Of a stretch of DNA of 14,818 bases, positions 1 to 6,923 are shown one piece after another. The DNA is from DATLFI01 sp035524895. GTDB lineage: Bacteria > Acidobacteriota > Thermoanaerobaculia > Multivoradales > Multivoraceae. Every line of letters begins with the position of its first letter. The stretch's first letter is position 1. A program made the translations under genes and the position numbers. The notes under the pieces are model-generated. The model worked only from the letters and a program-made list of their open reading frames with translations. It was not told the origin of the DNA and searched no databases. The DNA is taken from positions 1-14,818 of the forward strand of contig DATLFI010000220.1 in assembly GCA_035524895.1 (NCBI GenBank). Direction: 5' to 3'.

Positions 1-412
1 CTGCGGTGGCGCAAGTGCCACCGAAGGTGTTGTGCGGTCCGGAGAACTCGCCCCGGTTCGACAGCGCGTTGCTCGGACCGGTGTTCGGCAGGTCGCCGAG
101 GTTGATGATGTCGGAGAGGTTGATCGTCTGGACATCGTACCCGGTGAGGTAGATGCTGAAGTCGAGGACCGGCACCCACCACTCGGACCACAGGGTGACG
201 TGCGCGATCACGGACTCATCCGACGCGTTGTTGACGGAGAACAGCGTGGTCAAGCTGTTTCCGGGGGAGAACGCCGACCCGATCTCTACCTCGAAGCGAG
301 GCAGGAGCAGGGTCGCCGCCGGGACGTTGTCGACCGTCCCGATCTCTGCCAGAGCGGTCCCGCCCATGGCGAGCAGCCCTGCCAGCGCGACGAGCGCGAT
401 GGTTTTCTTCAT
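1..412 (-). CDS. Secreted hypothetical protein, 3' end cut off by the window edge
   Basis: The frame runs from an ATG at 412 to the window edge without a stop, giving the first 137 residues of a longer protein. A strong Shine-Dalgarno sequence, AAGGAGA, lies 12 nt before the ATG (about 425-431). The N-terminus MKKTIALVALAGLLAMGGTALA is a textbook Sec signal peptide, with cleavage expected after ALA at about residue 22. The mature part is Thr/Asn/Ser- and aromatic-rich with beta-strand character, including LLLPRFEVEIG and a Trp-rich stretch ending VPVLDFSIYLTGYDV. A single Cys appears near the cut. I do not recognise a characterised family. My impression is that proteins of this style occur in Acidobacteriota genomes as uncharacterised secreted proteins, which I could not check. 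It lies downstream of the VCBS gene on the same strand but 366 nt away, so it is probably transcribed separately. Confidence 0.82.
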   Translation of the reverse strand, partial: MKKTIALVALAGLLAMGGTALAEIGTVDNVPAATLLLPRFEVEIGSAFSPGNSLTTLFSVNNASDESVIAHVTLWSEWWVPVLDFSIYLTGYDVQTINLSDIINLGDLPNTGPSNALSNRGEFSGPHNTFGGTCATA

Positions 413-778
413 GACTAAGAACTTTCTCCTTGGAGAGGCGCCCAACACCACGAGCCGCGGGTCACTGCGACCCTCGACCGATGCCAGATCCGAGAGCTGG
501 AACCCAGCTTCCGGTGCGCCAATGTAGATCCTCGCGGATCCTAACTGACGAGAACAACTGAACGATCACTGTACCGTTACGGTACGGGCCATCGGAGGAT
601 CCCTCCGAGGCCAGCGCAACGGGCTCTTCACCCGGTGCACTCTGCGGTATCTCCGTCGTTACCGCGGTGCTGCATCACCTCCCGGAAAAAGACTTTTGAA
701 GCCGTAATTGCCAACAGGCTGGGCGGAGTATAGCGGGCTAACGAAGTCTTGGGAAGAGGGTCTCGTCAACGAAAGCCC
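413..778. other. Intergenic leader between the VCBS gene and the secreted protein gene
   Basis: This 366-nt stretch holds no convincing gene. On the minus strand it contains a TATACT hexamer at 727-732 that could be a -10 box, but no good -35 at the right distance. It also has a very strong ribosome-binding-like string (GGGAGGTGATG, 673-683), an AT-rich spot (AAAAGTCTTTTT, about 685-697) and three inverted repeats. The smallest is GATCC-TCGC-GGATC at 527-540, and the other two are listed separately. The GGAGGTGAT string sits directly on an ATG opening a 15-codon minus-strand frame (628-675). The spacing is too short for normal initiation, so I do not call it a gene. I see no clear terminator for the upstream VCBS gene. 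Confidence 0.5.
571..608. promoter_or_regulatory. Pair of close perfect palindromes, possible operator or leader hairpins
   Basis: Two perfect inverted repeats lie 6 nt apart. The first is GTACCG-TTA-CGGTAC (571-585, 6-bp arms). The second is TCGGAGG-ATC-CCTCCGA (592-608, 7-bp arms). Both have 3-nt centres, which suits dimeric regulator binding better than an intrinsic terminator, and neither is followed by a T-run on either strand. They sit 160-200 nt upstream of the secreted-protein gene start at 412. A regulatory role is inferred from symmetry and location only. Confidence 0.3.
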
Positions 779-2818
779 TTACTCCCTGGGTCCCCCGCTC
801 GGTGACTGCGACGCCTCGGGCCCCCGATCTTGCTGGGTCACCGCGCTCTGCGGCGCGATCTTCCAGGCCCGCAGTGCTCCCAGCGCTCTGCAACGCGTCG
901 GCAGTGAGCCCAAGAACATGGCCTCGCTGCCGGACTCGCCCGCGAACGAAGCCACCAGCTCGTTCCTGCCGTCGCGATCGATGTCGGAGAGAACGACACG
1001 ATAGCCGGTGCAGTAGAGATGCTCCTTGTCCGGCTCCGCTTCAGGAGACAACTCGCGCACGAAGCCTCCCTTGCCGTCGTTGAGGAAGATCCAAACCCGT
1101 CCCTCTACGGTGAGCGCCACCAGGTCGGGGCGCCCATCACCGTCGACGTCGCCGGCGGTCAGCGCCGTCATGCCCTCGGTCTCGTGCACCGTAGTCGCGA
1201 ACACCGAAGCACGGCGCCAGGCCGGCTCGCCCTCCTGCCCGTAGTAGATGTCGAGCCCCATGCGCACCCCGCCCGCTTCCTGGCTCTGGAAAGTGAGCGC
1301 GAGATCGAGGCGCCCGTCACCATCGAAATCGTCGACCGCGACACCGTTCGTGATGAGCCGACCGCGCATGTCGGGGATCTCCGCCACGGTCCAGGATCCG
1401 TCGGCGGCGCCGCCGTAGTTGAGGAGCCAGGGCGCCCCTATGTGGCGGCTCGAAGTCACGAAGTCGAGCTGCCCATCGCCGTCGAGGTCTACCGGCAGTA
1501 TGACGTCGCCCATCATCTGGCCTGGTCCATTGAGCGTCTTCCAGGTGCCATTCCCCTGGTTGAGGAAGATCACCTTGCCGAGCGGTGGCGCCACGCCGTC
1601 GGTGATGTCCTGGATCGCGGTCGGGCCCTCCGAGAGCGCCAAGATGTCGAGCCTGCCGTTGCCGTTCCAATCGGCCAGGGCGATAGCGCGCGACGTGAAC
1701 GCCGGATCGCCCACTGGCGGTTCGGGCTCGGCCGGCTGCTCGCTCGGCTGTTCGACCGCTGCTTTCTGGGCCTCGGCCGCCTTCGTACGGCCAGCCCCGC
1801 GACGGCGCGGGCGTTGCGGCTCCCTTGGTGCCGGCGCACCCACGGTGAAGCGCCGTGCGAGCTCGCGCTCCATTCCCTGCTGCCGCTTCACCGCGCTGCG
1901 CCGCAGCGGCAAGCCCTCCGACCAGTTCGTGAACCCGCCCTTGCCGTCGCCGCGCAGTGCGAACAACCCGGTCAAGTGCGAGGCGAGCACGATGTCCAGG
2001 TTCCCGTCGCCGTCGAGATCGCCGACCGCGATGTCGCCATAGTCGAACGGCAGAGGCGGAAACGTCGCAGCCTCCCAGTGGCGCCAGTTCCCTGCGCCGT
2101 CCCCCAGGAAGATCACTGGATGGGAGACCGGCCCCTTGCGAGGGGGTCCGTGCACCAGGTCCAGGTGTCCGTCCCCGTTCATGTCGGCGAGCACGAAGCC
2201 GTTGCGCCACTGGTGCGACCTGGGCAGGCCCTCGTCGAAGGGCACGAGCCGAAGCACGTCGTTCTCTTCGATCTCGGTTCGATAGGACGCTCGGATGGCC
2301 TCGGCCTCGGCTTCGGCCTCGCGGGCATCCTCCGCCAGGGTTTCGGCGATCGGAGCCGTACGGTACCAGCGCAGGTAGAGGTACTCGTCGTCCTGATGTT
2401 CTACCTGGACGCGCACCACGTGGTTGAGCTTCACGTAGCCCGGGCGATCGGCCTCGAAGTGGAAGTACCCCTCGTGCTTGCGCCAGCGAAACAGCGTGTA
2501 CTCGAGACCGTTCTCGTCCTCGAGCCAAACGCCATCTTCCGGCTCTGGGACGCTGGCGGAGGAAGGATCCATCACGGGTACCCAGTCGTAGCTCGCAGCC
2601 GCTTGGCCGGAGGTTCCGCCCGGCTGCGCGAGCACCATGGGCGCCGCTGCGAGCAGTGCAACCAGAGCGATCGAGGCAACCAGAGCGCTCGAGATGCGTC
2701 GGCGGCCTTCTGCGACCCGGAGCAGGGGGACCCCAAGCAGAGGGACTCGGAGCAGGGGCTCGCGCTCGAAGAGCTCGTTGTTGAGGCAGTTGTTGAGGCA
2801 GTTGTTGAGGCAGTTCAT
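779..2818 (-). CDS. Exported FG-GAP/VCBS repeat protein (679 aa)
   Basis: The protein carries seven calcium-binding-type motifs of the FG-GAP/VCBS family: DMNGDGHLDLV (residue ~212), DLDGDGNLDIV (267), DWNGNGRLDIL (383), DLDGDGQLDFV (444), DFDGDGRLDLA (497), DVDGDGRPDLV (557) and the weaker DIDRDGRNELV (612). Such repeats normally fold as blades of a seven-bladed integrin-alpha-like propeller, and seven motifs fit one propeller. A basic then Pro/Glu-rich linker (~308-370) separates motifs 2 and 3. I chose the ATG at 2818 because AGGAG lies upstream of it (13-nt spacing). An upstream in-frame start at 2866 would only lengthen an already odd N-terminus. That N-terminus is MNCLNN-type repeats, then PLLRV-type repeats, then RRR and a hydrophobic export segment ending PMVLAQ (~residue 65). 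An Ala/Glu run lies at ~167-174. The protein is probably secreted or periplasmic. The ligand is unknown. Confidence 0.85.
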   Translation of the reverse strand: MNCLNNCLNNCLNNELFEREPLLRVPLLGVPLLRVAEGRRRISSALVASIALVALLAAAPMVLAQPGGTSGQAAASYDWVPVMDPSSASVPEPEDGVWLEDENGLEYTLFRWRKHEGYFHFEADRPGYVKLNHVVRVQVEHQDDEYLYLRWYRTAPIAETLAEDAREAEAEAEAIRASYRTEIEENDVLRLVPFDEGLPRSHQWRNGFVLADMNGDGHLDLVHGPPRKGPVSHPVIFLGDGAGNWRHWEAATFPPLPFDYGDIAVGDLDGDGNLDIVLASHLTGLFALRGDGKGGFTNWSEGLPLRRSAVKRQQGMERELARRFTVGAPAPREPQRPRRRGAGRTKAAEAQKAAVEQPSEQPAEPEPPVGDPAFTSRAIALADWNGNGRLDILALSEGPTAIQDITDGVAPPLGKVIFLNQGNGTWKTLNGPGQMMGDVILPVDLDGDGQLDFVTSSRHIGAPWLLNYGGAADGSWTVAEIPDMRGRLITNGVAVDDFDGDGRLDLALTFQSQEAGGVRMGLDIYYGQEGEPAWRRASVFATTVHETEGMTALTAGDVDGDGRPDLVALTVEGRVWIFLNDGKGGFVRELSPEAEPDKEHLYCTGYRVVLSDIDRDGRNELVASFAGESGSEAMFLGSLPTRCRALGALRAWKIAPQSAVTQQDRGPEASQSPSGGPRE
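2298..2321 (-). repeat. 6-bp tandem repeat encoding Glu-Ala pairs
   Basis: Four copies of GCCTCG (the third is GCTTCG) encode an alternating Ala/Glu run at residues ~167-174 of the VCBS protein, probably part of a short charged helix. This is weaker evidence of duplication than the longer units because E/A-rich helices arise easily. Confidence 0.7.
2658..2693 (-). repeat. 18-bp tandem duplication inside the signal-peptide core of the VCBS gene
   Basis: GCAACCAGAGCGATCGAG (2658-2675) is followed directly by the same 18 bases with one mismatch (2676-2693). It encodes the duplicated hydrophobic stretch SALVAS/IALVAL of the export signal, so the duplication lengthened the hydrophobic core. Confidence 0.92.
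2714..2758 (-). repeat. 15-bp tandem repeat, 3 imperfect copies, in the VCBS gene
   Basis: Copies lie at 2714-2728, 2729-2743 and 2744-2758. The plus-strand unit is GACCCGGAGCAGGGG with a few substitutions in the middle copy. It encodes PLLRV-PLLGV-PLLRV (residues ~21-35) just before the export signal. The unit preserves the reading frame. Confidence 0.92.
2777..2815 (-). repeat. 12-bp tandem repeat, 3.25 copies, at the 5' end of the VCBS gene
   Basis: The plus-strand unit GTTGTTGAGGCA occurs three times perfectly (2777-2788, 2789-2800, 2801-2812), followed by GTT. On the coding strand it encodes the repeating peptide NCLN immediately after the start Met. The unit length keeps the reading frame. 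Confidence 0.95.
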
Positions 2819-3239
2819 GATGGCTCGATGACTCCTGCAGACGAGGCCAGGTTTTCGGACCCACACGGTGAAGTGATTGCGGAGTCCCCTGGCTCGTGTC
2901 GCCTAGGCAATTCGTGGGGAATTCGGTGGGGAAACTCGACGGACTTGACTCGGCAGAGGCCGGAACCGCTCGGCGTCGTCAGGGTCGTGCCAAAGAATAC
3001 TGGGGGCTCGGTGGCTGCCGCCGACGCCACAGAACCGGAGCCAACCGGAGCAGCCACCTATGCTAGGGTAACATGCAGCTTCGGCCGACACCACCCTCGG
3101 CTGCGACTCTAGTCGAAGCGGGCCAAGGGCGACAGCCGCGAAGGGACGGCTCTTGAGCGCGGAAGCCAGGGCGGATAGACTTGGTGAGATCCTCAGGTTC
3201 CTCAGGTAACGTCCGGTTGCTCGACGACCTTTGACCCTC
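2819..3239. other. Divergent intergenic spacer with three short near-tandem repeats
   Basis: This 421-bp gap separates the minus-strand VCBS gene from the plus-strand TPR gene and must contain promoters for both. I see no coding frame that looks real in it. It has three short head-to-tail repeats: AATTCGTGGGG/AATTCGGTGGGG (2909-2931), AACCGGAGCC/AACCGGAGCA (3033-3052) and CCTCAGGTT/CCTCAGGTA (3191-3208). An AT-richer patch, TATGCTAGGGTAACAT at 3059-3074, could supply a -10 element on either strand. No well-matched -35 lies at the right distance, so I call no promoter. Confidence 0.5.
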
Positions 3240-4169
3240 ATGGTCGCTTCCGCACCACAACGGCTCGATCGGCTCGAGCTCGAGGCTCTCCGTCGCCGCG
3301 GCTACGAAGCGGTCAACGAGGGCCGCTACGAGGAGGCGTTGCTCCTCTACGAGCACGCTCTCGAGCTGGCGCGTGAATCCGGGGACAGCGATACCCTGGA
3401 CCTGTTCCTGGTCAACCGGGCCGCCGTCCGCATCGAGCTCGCCGAAGACGACCGTCCGGCACTCGCAGACGAGCTGGCAATCCTGCGCGAAGTCCTCGGG
3501 CGAAGCACGAGCCTGGAGAACGGGTGGCTCGCCGCCTACCAGATCGCGCGTTTGTACGAGCGCCGTCGCGACTTCAAGAAGTCGCTGTTCTACGCGCGCA
3601 TGGCGCACGATCGAGCCGGTTGGACCAAGACCGCGCGGTGGCTCTCGTCGTCCTGCAACTTGCTCGGCAACGTGATGCTGGCCGAGAGCCACGTCGAGGA
3701 GGCCGTAGACGCGTACCGCAACGCGCTCGCCGCTCTCGAGCCCGGCGACGACGTCCGTCGAGCTCGCATCCGCGCCAACGTCGGGTACTGCTTCCTGCTG
3801 CAGCAGCGACGACGGGAGGGAATGGAGCTCATCTACGGCGGCCTCAGGCTACTGCGCCGGCTGCGCTTGGAGCGATTCAGCATTTCTCCGCATCTCGACC
3901 TCGCGTTCGGACATCTCGAGCTGTCGCGCCCGGCGGACGCTCGCAGGCACGCCGTGCTGGCACGCGCGCTGGCGACGACGTACCGCGACACCGAAGCGCT
4001 CAAGAACTCCCTCTTCCTCCTCGGCGAAGCCGAGCAGCGGCTCGATCTGCCCGAGCTGGCGCGCGAGACCTTCTCGACCCTGCAGCGCGAGTTCTACCGC
4101 GAGAATCCCGGCCTGGTGCGTCAGCTGCTCTCGATCGATGTCGTGCCTCTCCTGAACCTGCGGGCCTGA
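3240..4169 (+). CDS. Tetratricopeptide-repeat (TPR) protein, 309 aa
   Basis: The protein is all-helical with TPR-type periodicity (small residue, Tyr/Leu and Ala at the expected positions). The clearest repeat is at residues ~14-47 (LRRRGYEAVNEGRYEEALLLY). Further helical hairpins lie at ~94-128, 134-167, 172-205, 215-248 and 251-285. There is no signal peptide or membrane segment, so it is probably a cytoplasmic scaffold for protein-protein contacts. I chose ATG at 3240, although a TTG nine bases earlier (3231) is also in frame. Neither has a recognisable ribosome-binding site, so the start is uncertain. Its stop lies 7 nt before the ATG of the exported protein at 4177, so the two are almost surely co-transcribed and perhaps functionally linked. 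I cannot name a specific function. Confidence 0.85.
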   Translation: MVASAPQRLDRLELEALRRRGYEAVNEGRYEEALLLYEHALELARESGDSDTLDLFLVNRAAVRIELAEDDRPALADELAILREVLGRSTSLENGWLAAYQIARLYERRRDFKKSLFYARMAHDRAGWTKTARWLSSSCNLLGNVMLAESHVEEAVDAYRNALAALEPGDDVRRARIRANVGYCFLLQQRRREGMELIYGGLRLLRRLRLERFSISPHLDLAFGHLELSRPADARRHAVLARALATTYRDTEALKNSLFLLGEAEQRLDLPELARETFSTLQREFYRENPGLVRQLLSIDVVPLLNLRA

Positions 4170-4176
4170 GCTCGCG

Positions 4177-5601
4177 ATGACCCGAACCGTCCGTACCGCT
4201 CTTCGAAGACTACGACCCATGCGCTGGTTCACCGCTTCGCTGCTCGCCCTCGCCGTCGTGGCACCTGCCTCGGCGTCGCGACCGCTGCCGACCTCGGCGC
4301 TGGGAGGGCAGGGCGAGGTGTACCGGGCGCTGACGGGCAGCTATGAGACCCTGTTTCCTGGCGGAGCGCTGGCTCCGGCCGGCACTCGGGTCCTGGCGCT
4401 CGACGTGATCGGTCCAGAGAAGGTGGATCGCTGGGTCGTGCCCGGTACCGAGGGCGCCGAAGTCGAGACGTCTGCCGCGGTGGTGTTCGAGAGCCGCTCC
4501 CAGACCCTCTACGTGGTCTGGACCACCAACTACAACCTGGTGAACTCGCGTATCTCGGTGGTCGGATTCCACGACGGTATCTGGGGCGAGCCGATCGAGA
4601 TCGTCGGCGATCCCTTCAGCCTGAAGAGCTCCCCACGCATCGCGGTCACTCGGGACACCATGGTGAGCCACGAAAGCGGTGGCGGTCCGGTCACCTTGGA
4701 CCGGACGATCCTCCACGCGCTGTGGTGGGAGGAAGGCGGGCTAGGAGAACGGATCCTGTACTCGCCGCTCGTTCTGGTCGACGGCGAGTTCGTCGGCGAC
4801 AAGCCACTCCTGGCTCTGCATTCCTTGGATGGTTCCTTGGATGAAGGCTATCCTGCGGAGCCGAGCGCAGCGGTGACCCGCGAGCTGGCGCTGGCGCCCG
4901 CCCTAGACGAAGGCGACGGGCCGAACCGGCTGATCGCCTCGTTCGCGCTCCCGCGCAGCGGACGCCTGACCGTGGTGGAATTGGAGCCTGTGCCGCTCGA
5001 GCTGGCGAGGCTCGCCGACAGTGCCCGCGCGCACGTCGTCGAGGTCGGAGCCCGCGCCTGCGCCGGGGACACCACGATGAAAATCGGCGACAGCGCCCGT
5101 GCGCACATCGTGGAGGTCGGCCGCAACGACTTCCACTCGAGCGTCATCCGGCACGTGGCGGCGGGCGCCGCCGAAGCGTTGGCTTCGATCGAGCTCGGCC
5201 AAGCGTGCCCGTCGCTCGAGGAGCATGCGGCGAGCGCCGAGGGGTTGGTCATCGAGAGCGCGATGGACGCTCTGCGCAACGGCCTGCTGAAGAAGGCCTC
5301 GTCGGCGCGCGCGCACATCGTCGAGGTGGGACGAAGCGTGCCCCAGGGCACGGTCCACAAGATCCGCGTGCTGCAGACCGCGGATCGACCCGCACCGCCG
5401 AGCGGTGCGGGGGAAACCCACGTGTTCGCCTCACCCGACGGGCGACGCAGCCTCGTCGCCTGGCGTGCCCCGCTGGGCGTGGCGTTCGTCGAGAGCCGAG
5501 ACGAGTCATCGTGGAGCGAGCCCGTGCTGCTGCGCACCGACGACCAGCTCGACGTCGAGGAGGCGATCGCCCTCCTGCGCCGCCGAATCGCGGAACGTTA
5601 G
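4177..5601 (+). CDS. Exported beta-rich protein with three SARAH(I/V)VEVG repeats (474 aa), unknown function
   Basis: A signal peptide is visible: hydrophobic segment at ~16-30 with cleavage after ASA near residue 33. Either Met1 (4177) or Met15 (4219, giving a more typical length) may be the start. Residues ~85-270 contain repeated beta-strand units with Trp and turn patterns (for example SQTLYVVWTTNYNLVNSRIS and a GIWGEPIEIVG turn) reminiscent of sialidase-like or BNR-like propeller blades. I see no classical Asp-box. A similar unit returns at ~405-455 (GETHVFASPDGRRSLVAW...SWSEPVLL). Between them, ~281-390 is a different, partly helical insert carrying three copies of SARAH(V/I)VEVG at residues 282-291, 306-315 and 376-385. 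The only two Cys of the mature protein (C295, C344) lie inside it and could form a disulfide. A 12-bp duplication encodes SLDGSLDE. I do not recognise the family. It follows the TPR gene by 7 nt. Confidence 0.82.
   Translation: MTRTVRTALRRLRPMRWFTASLLALAVVAPASASRPLPTSALGGQGEVYRALTGSYETLFPGGALAPAGTRVLALDVIGPEKVDRWVVPGTEGAEVETSAAVVFESRSQTLYVVWTTNYNLVNSRISVVGFHDGIWGEPIEIVGDPFSLKSSPRIAVTRDTMVSHESGGGPVTLDRTILHALWWEEGGLGERILYSPLVLVDGEFVGDKPLLALHSLDGSLDEGYPAEPSAAVTRELALAPALDEGDGPNRLIASFALPRSGRLTVVELEPVPLELARLADSARAHVVEVGARACAGDTTMKIGDSARAHIVEVGRNDFHSSVIRHVAAGAAEALASIELGQACPSLEEHAASAEGLVIESAMDALRNGLLKKASSARAHIVEVGRSVPQGTVHKIRVLQTADRPAPPSGAGETHVFASPDGRRSLVAWRAPLGVAFVESRDESSWSEPVLLRTDDQLDVEEAIALLRRRIAER
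4821..4844 (+). repeat. 12-bp tandem duplication in the SARAH-repeat gene
   Basis: TTCCTTGGATGG is followed by TTCCTTGGATGA (11 of 12 identical). It encodes the doubled peptide SLDG/SLDE and preserves the frame. Confidence 0.85.
5020..5331 (+). repeat. Three dispersed copies of a 30-bp unit encoding SARAH(I/V)VEVG
   Basis: The copies are at 5020-5049, 5092-5121 and 5302-5331. All encode Ser-Ala-Arg-Ala-His-(Val/Ile)-Val-Glu-Val-Gly. The DNA differs at synonymous positions (for example GCCCGCGCG versus GCCCGTGCG), so the peptide is conserved beyond the nucleotide level. That suggests selection on the protein motif rather than a recent DNA duplication. The spacings (72 and 210 nt between copy starts) are unequal. 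Confidence 0.93.
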
Positions 5602-5631
5602 TTCCGCCTCACGGCAGTTCCGCCTCACGGC
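5600..5631. repeat. Perfect 16-bp tandem duplication between two convergent stop codons
   Basis: AGTTCCGCCTCACGGC occurs twice, at 5600-5615 and 5616-5631. The first copy begins inside the TAG stop (5599-5601) of the plus-strand gene. The second contains the minus-strand TGA stop (5625-5627) of the M23 peptidase. The duplication therefore fills the 23-nt gap between the convergent genes. No terminator hairpin is evident here. Confidence 0.97.
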
Positions 5632-6923
5632 CCGGCGTGGGGACCACCGGCCGCCGCTATCCCGCGGGCCGCCCAGCCCGAAGGCGGACCCTCGACGAGC
5701 TGCGAGCGCAGCTCGTCGCGCGCGCTCTCGAATCGGGCCAGCTCGCCAGCCGACAACGGCGGCGCGGGCACACCGCCAAGGCGCATCGGATCGAGATAGC
5801 GCCCACGGTGCTTGACGCGATAGTCGAGATGCGGTGCCGTCGCCAGACCGGTCGCGCCGACGTAGCCGATGACATCGCCTTGCCGGACACGACGACCCGG
5901 GGACACGCCCTCGGCGTAGCGCGAGAGGTGCAGGTACCCCGTCTCGTAGTCCCCGGGGTGCCGTACTTTCACCGTCTTGCCACCGCCGCCCGAGGTCCAT
6001 GCCGCCAGCGCCACCGTTCCGCTCGCGGTCACCCGGACCGGAGTGCCCGTGGGAGCTCCGAAGTCGACGCCATGGTGTGCCCGGTAGACCTTGAGCACCG
6101 GATGAAAGCGACGGCTGGTGAAGCGTGAGGTGACGCGCGTGAAGGGCAGTGGGGAGCGCAAGAACTGCTTGCGCAGCGGCCGGCCCTCGGCGTCGTAGTA
6201 GCCGCCTTCTTCCCCGAATTGGTACGCCTCGTAGCGCTGCCCTTGGTTCTCGTACACCGCTGCCCGTATCGGACCGACGCGGTGCAGAGCGCCCTCGACC
6301 CACTCGGTCGAGAACAGCACCTGGAAGCGATCCCCGACTCGGAGATCGCGGTTGAAGTCCAGGTCCCACTGAAAAACGTCGGCCAGCCGGTACGCGAGCG
6401 CCGGCGGCGCGCCGGCAACCCGCAGCGAAGCCTCCAGCGCGCCGTCCAGGGCGCCCTCCACTCGCATCTCGCGCGTCTCGATGCGATACGGATCGAAGCG
6501 GCTCTCCCAGCGGTCCCCGGCGCGCTCGATCCACACCCGACCGCGCGCCGTCAGCGGGAACACCACCTGCTCGACCGTGTCCTCGGGCGAGAGGAAGGCG
6601 AGATAGCGGTTTCCCGCTTGCAGCCTGCGCGGATCGAGGTGTGCGGTCACCGCGTCGACCGCGGCCGTGGCCTCGCGCCGGTCGAGCCCGAGGTCACCGA
6701 AGAGCTCGGACAGTGTTTGACCCCGCCGGACCTCGAGGGCTACAGGCACCGGATGCGCGCCCAAGACACCCAGCCGCATCTCGTCGAGGTCCAGCCAGTG
6801 CGACCGATACCGTGGCGTGCGCTCCACCGGGAACGGGGACCCGGCTTCGGCCTCGAGCCGCGACGCGGTGCGTGAAGCACCGAGCCCCACTAGCGCCAGC
6901 AGGCTGGCGGCCAGGAGGCGCAT
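5625..6923 (-). CDS. M23 family peptidoglycan endopeptidase (OapA/Csd3-like architecture, 432 aa)
   Basis: It should cleave peptidoglycan cross-links in the periplasm. The start chosen is ATG at 6923, giving the signal sequence MRLLAASLLALVGLGAS. A TTG at 6974 is in frame but has an ill-spaced AAGG. An OapA/LysM-like segment lies at ~55-125. A Csd3-type second domain at ~150-235 contains LADVFQWDLDFNRDLRVGDRF, the hallmark of MepM/ShyA-like enzymes. The LytM/M23 catalytic domain spans ~255-380. Catalytic signatures are H283-x3-D287 in HHGVDFGAPTGTPV, H332 in YLHLSRY, and H365-L-D367 in TAPHLDYRV. M23 enzymes normally read HxH at the last site, with the second His binding zinc, so Asp367 is a deviation. 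Asp could still bind zinc, and I believe HLD variants exist in related diderms. It converges on the SARAH-repeat gene. Confidence 0.9.
   Translation of the reverse strand: MRLLAASLLALVGLGASRTASRLEAEAGSPFPVERTPRYRSHWLDLDEMRLGVLGAHPVPVALEVRRGQTLSELFGDLGLDRREATAAVDAVTAHLDPRRLQAGNRYLAFLSPEDTVEQVVFPLTARGRVWIERAGDRWESRFDPYRIETREMRVEGALDGALEASLRVAGAPPALAYRLADVFQWDLDFNRDLRVGDRFQVLFSTEWVEGALHRVGPIRAAVYENQGQRYEAYQFGEEGGYYDAEGRPLRKQFLRSPLPFTRVTSRFTSRRFHPVLKVYRAHHGVDFGAPTGTPVRVTASGTVALAAWTSGGGGKTVKVRHPGDYETGYLHLSRYAEGVSPGRRVRQGDVIGYVGATGLATAPHLDYRVKHRGRYLDPMRLGGVPAPPLSAGELARFESARDELRSQLVEGPPSGWAARGIAAAGGPHAGP

Noticed and set aside
735..778. Terminator for the VCBS gene from GGGCT/AGCCC arms
   Set aside because: The arms are only 5 bp with a loop of more than 30 nt and no U-run at the right place.
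2658..2815. CRISPR-like array in the repeat cluster
   Set aside because: The repeats are head-to-tail without unique spacers, have different unit lengths and lie in a coding frame.
1019..3112. Plus-strand open frame of 697 codons opposite the VCBS gene
   Set aside because: It mirrors the GC-rich VCBS gene, and its translation shows no domain, signal or repeats of its own. The minus strand carries seven clear DxDGDG motifs.
3063..3692. 209-codon minus-strand frame opposite the TPR gene
   Set aside because: It lies antisense to a convincing TPR gene and has no domain of its own.
5506..6534. 342-codon minus-strand frame overlapping the M23 gene
   Set aside because: It is a shifted-frame shadow of the peptidase, rich in Arg/Gly/Ser with no recognisable motif.
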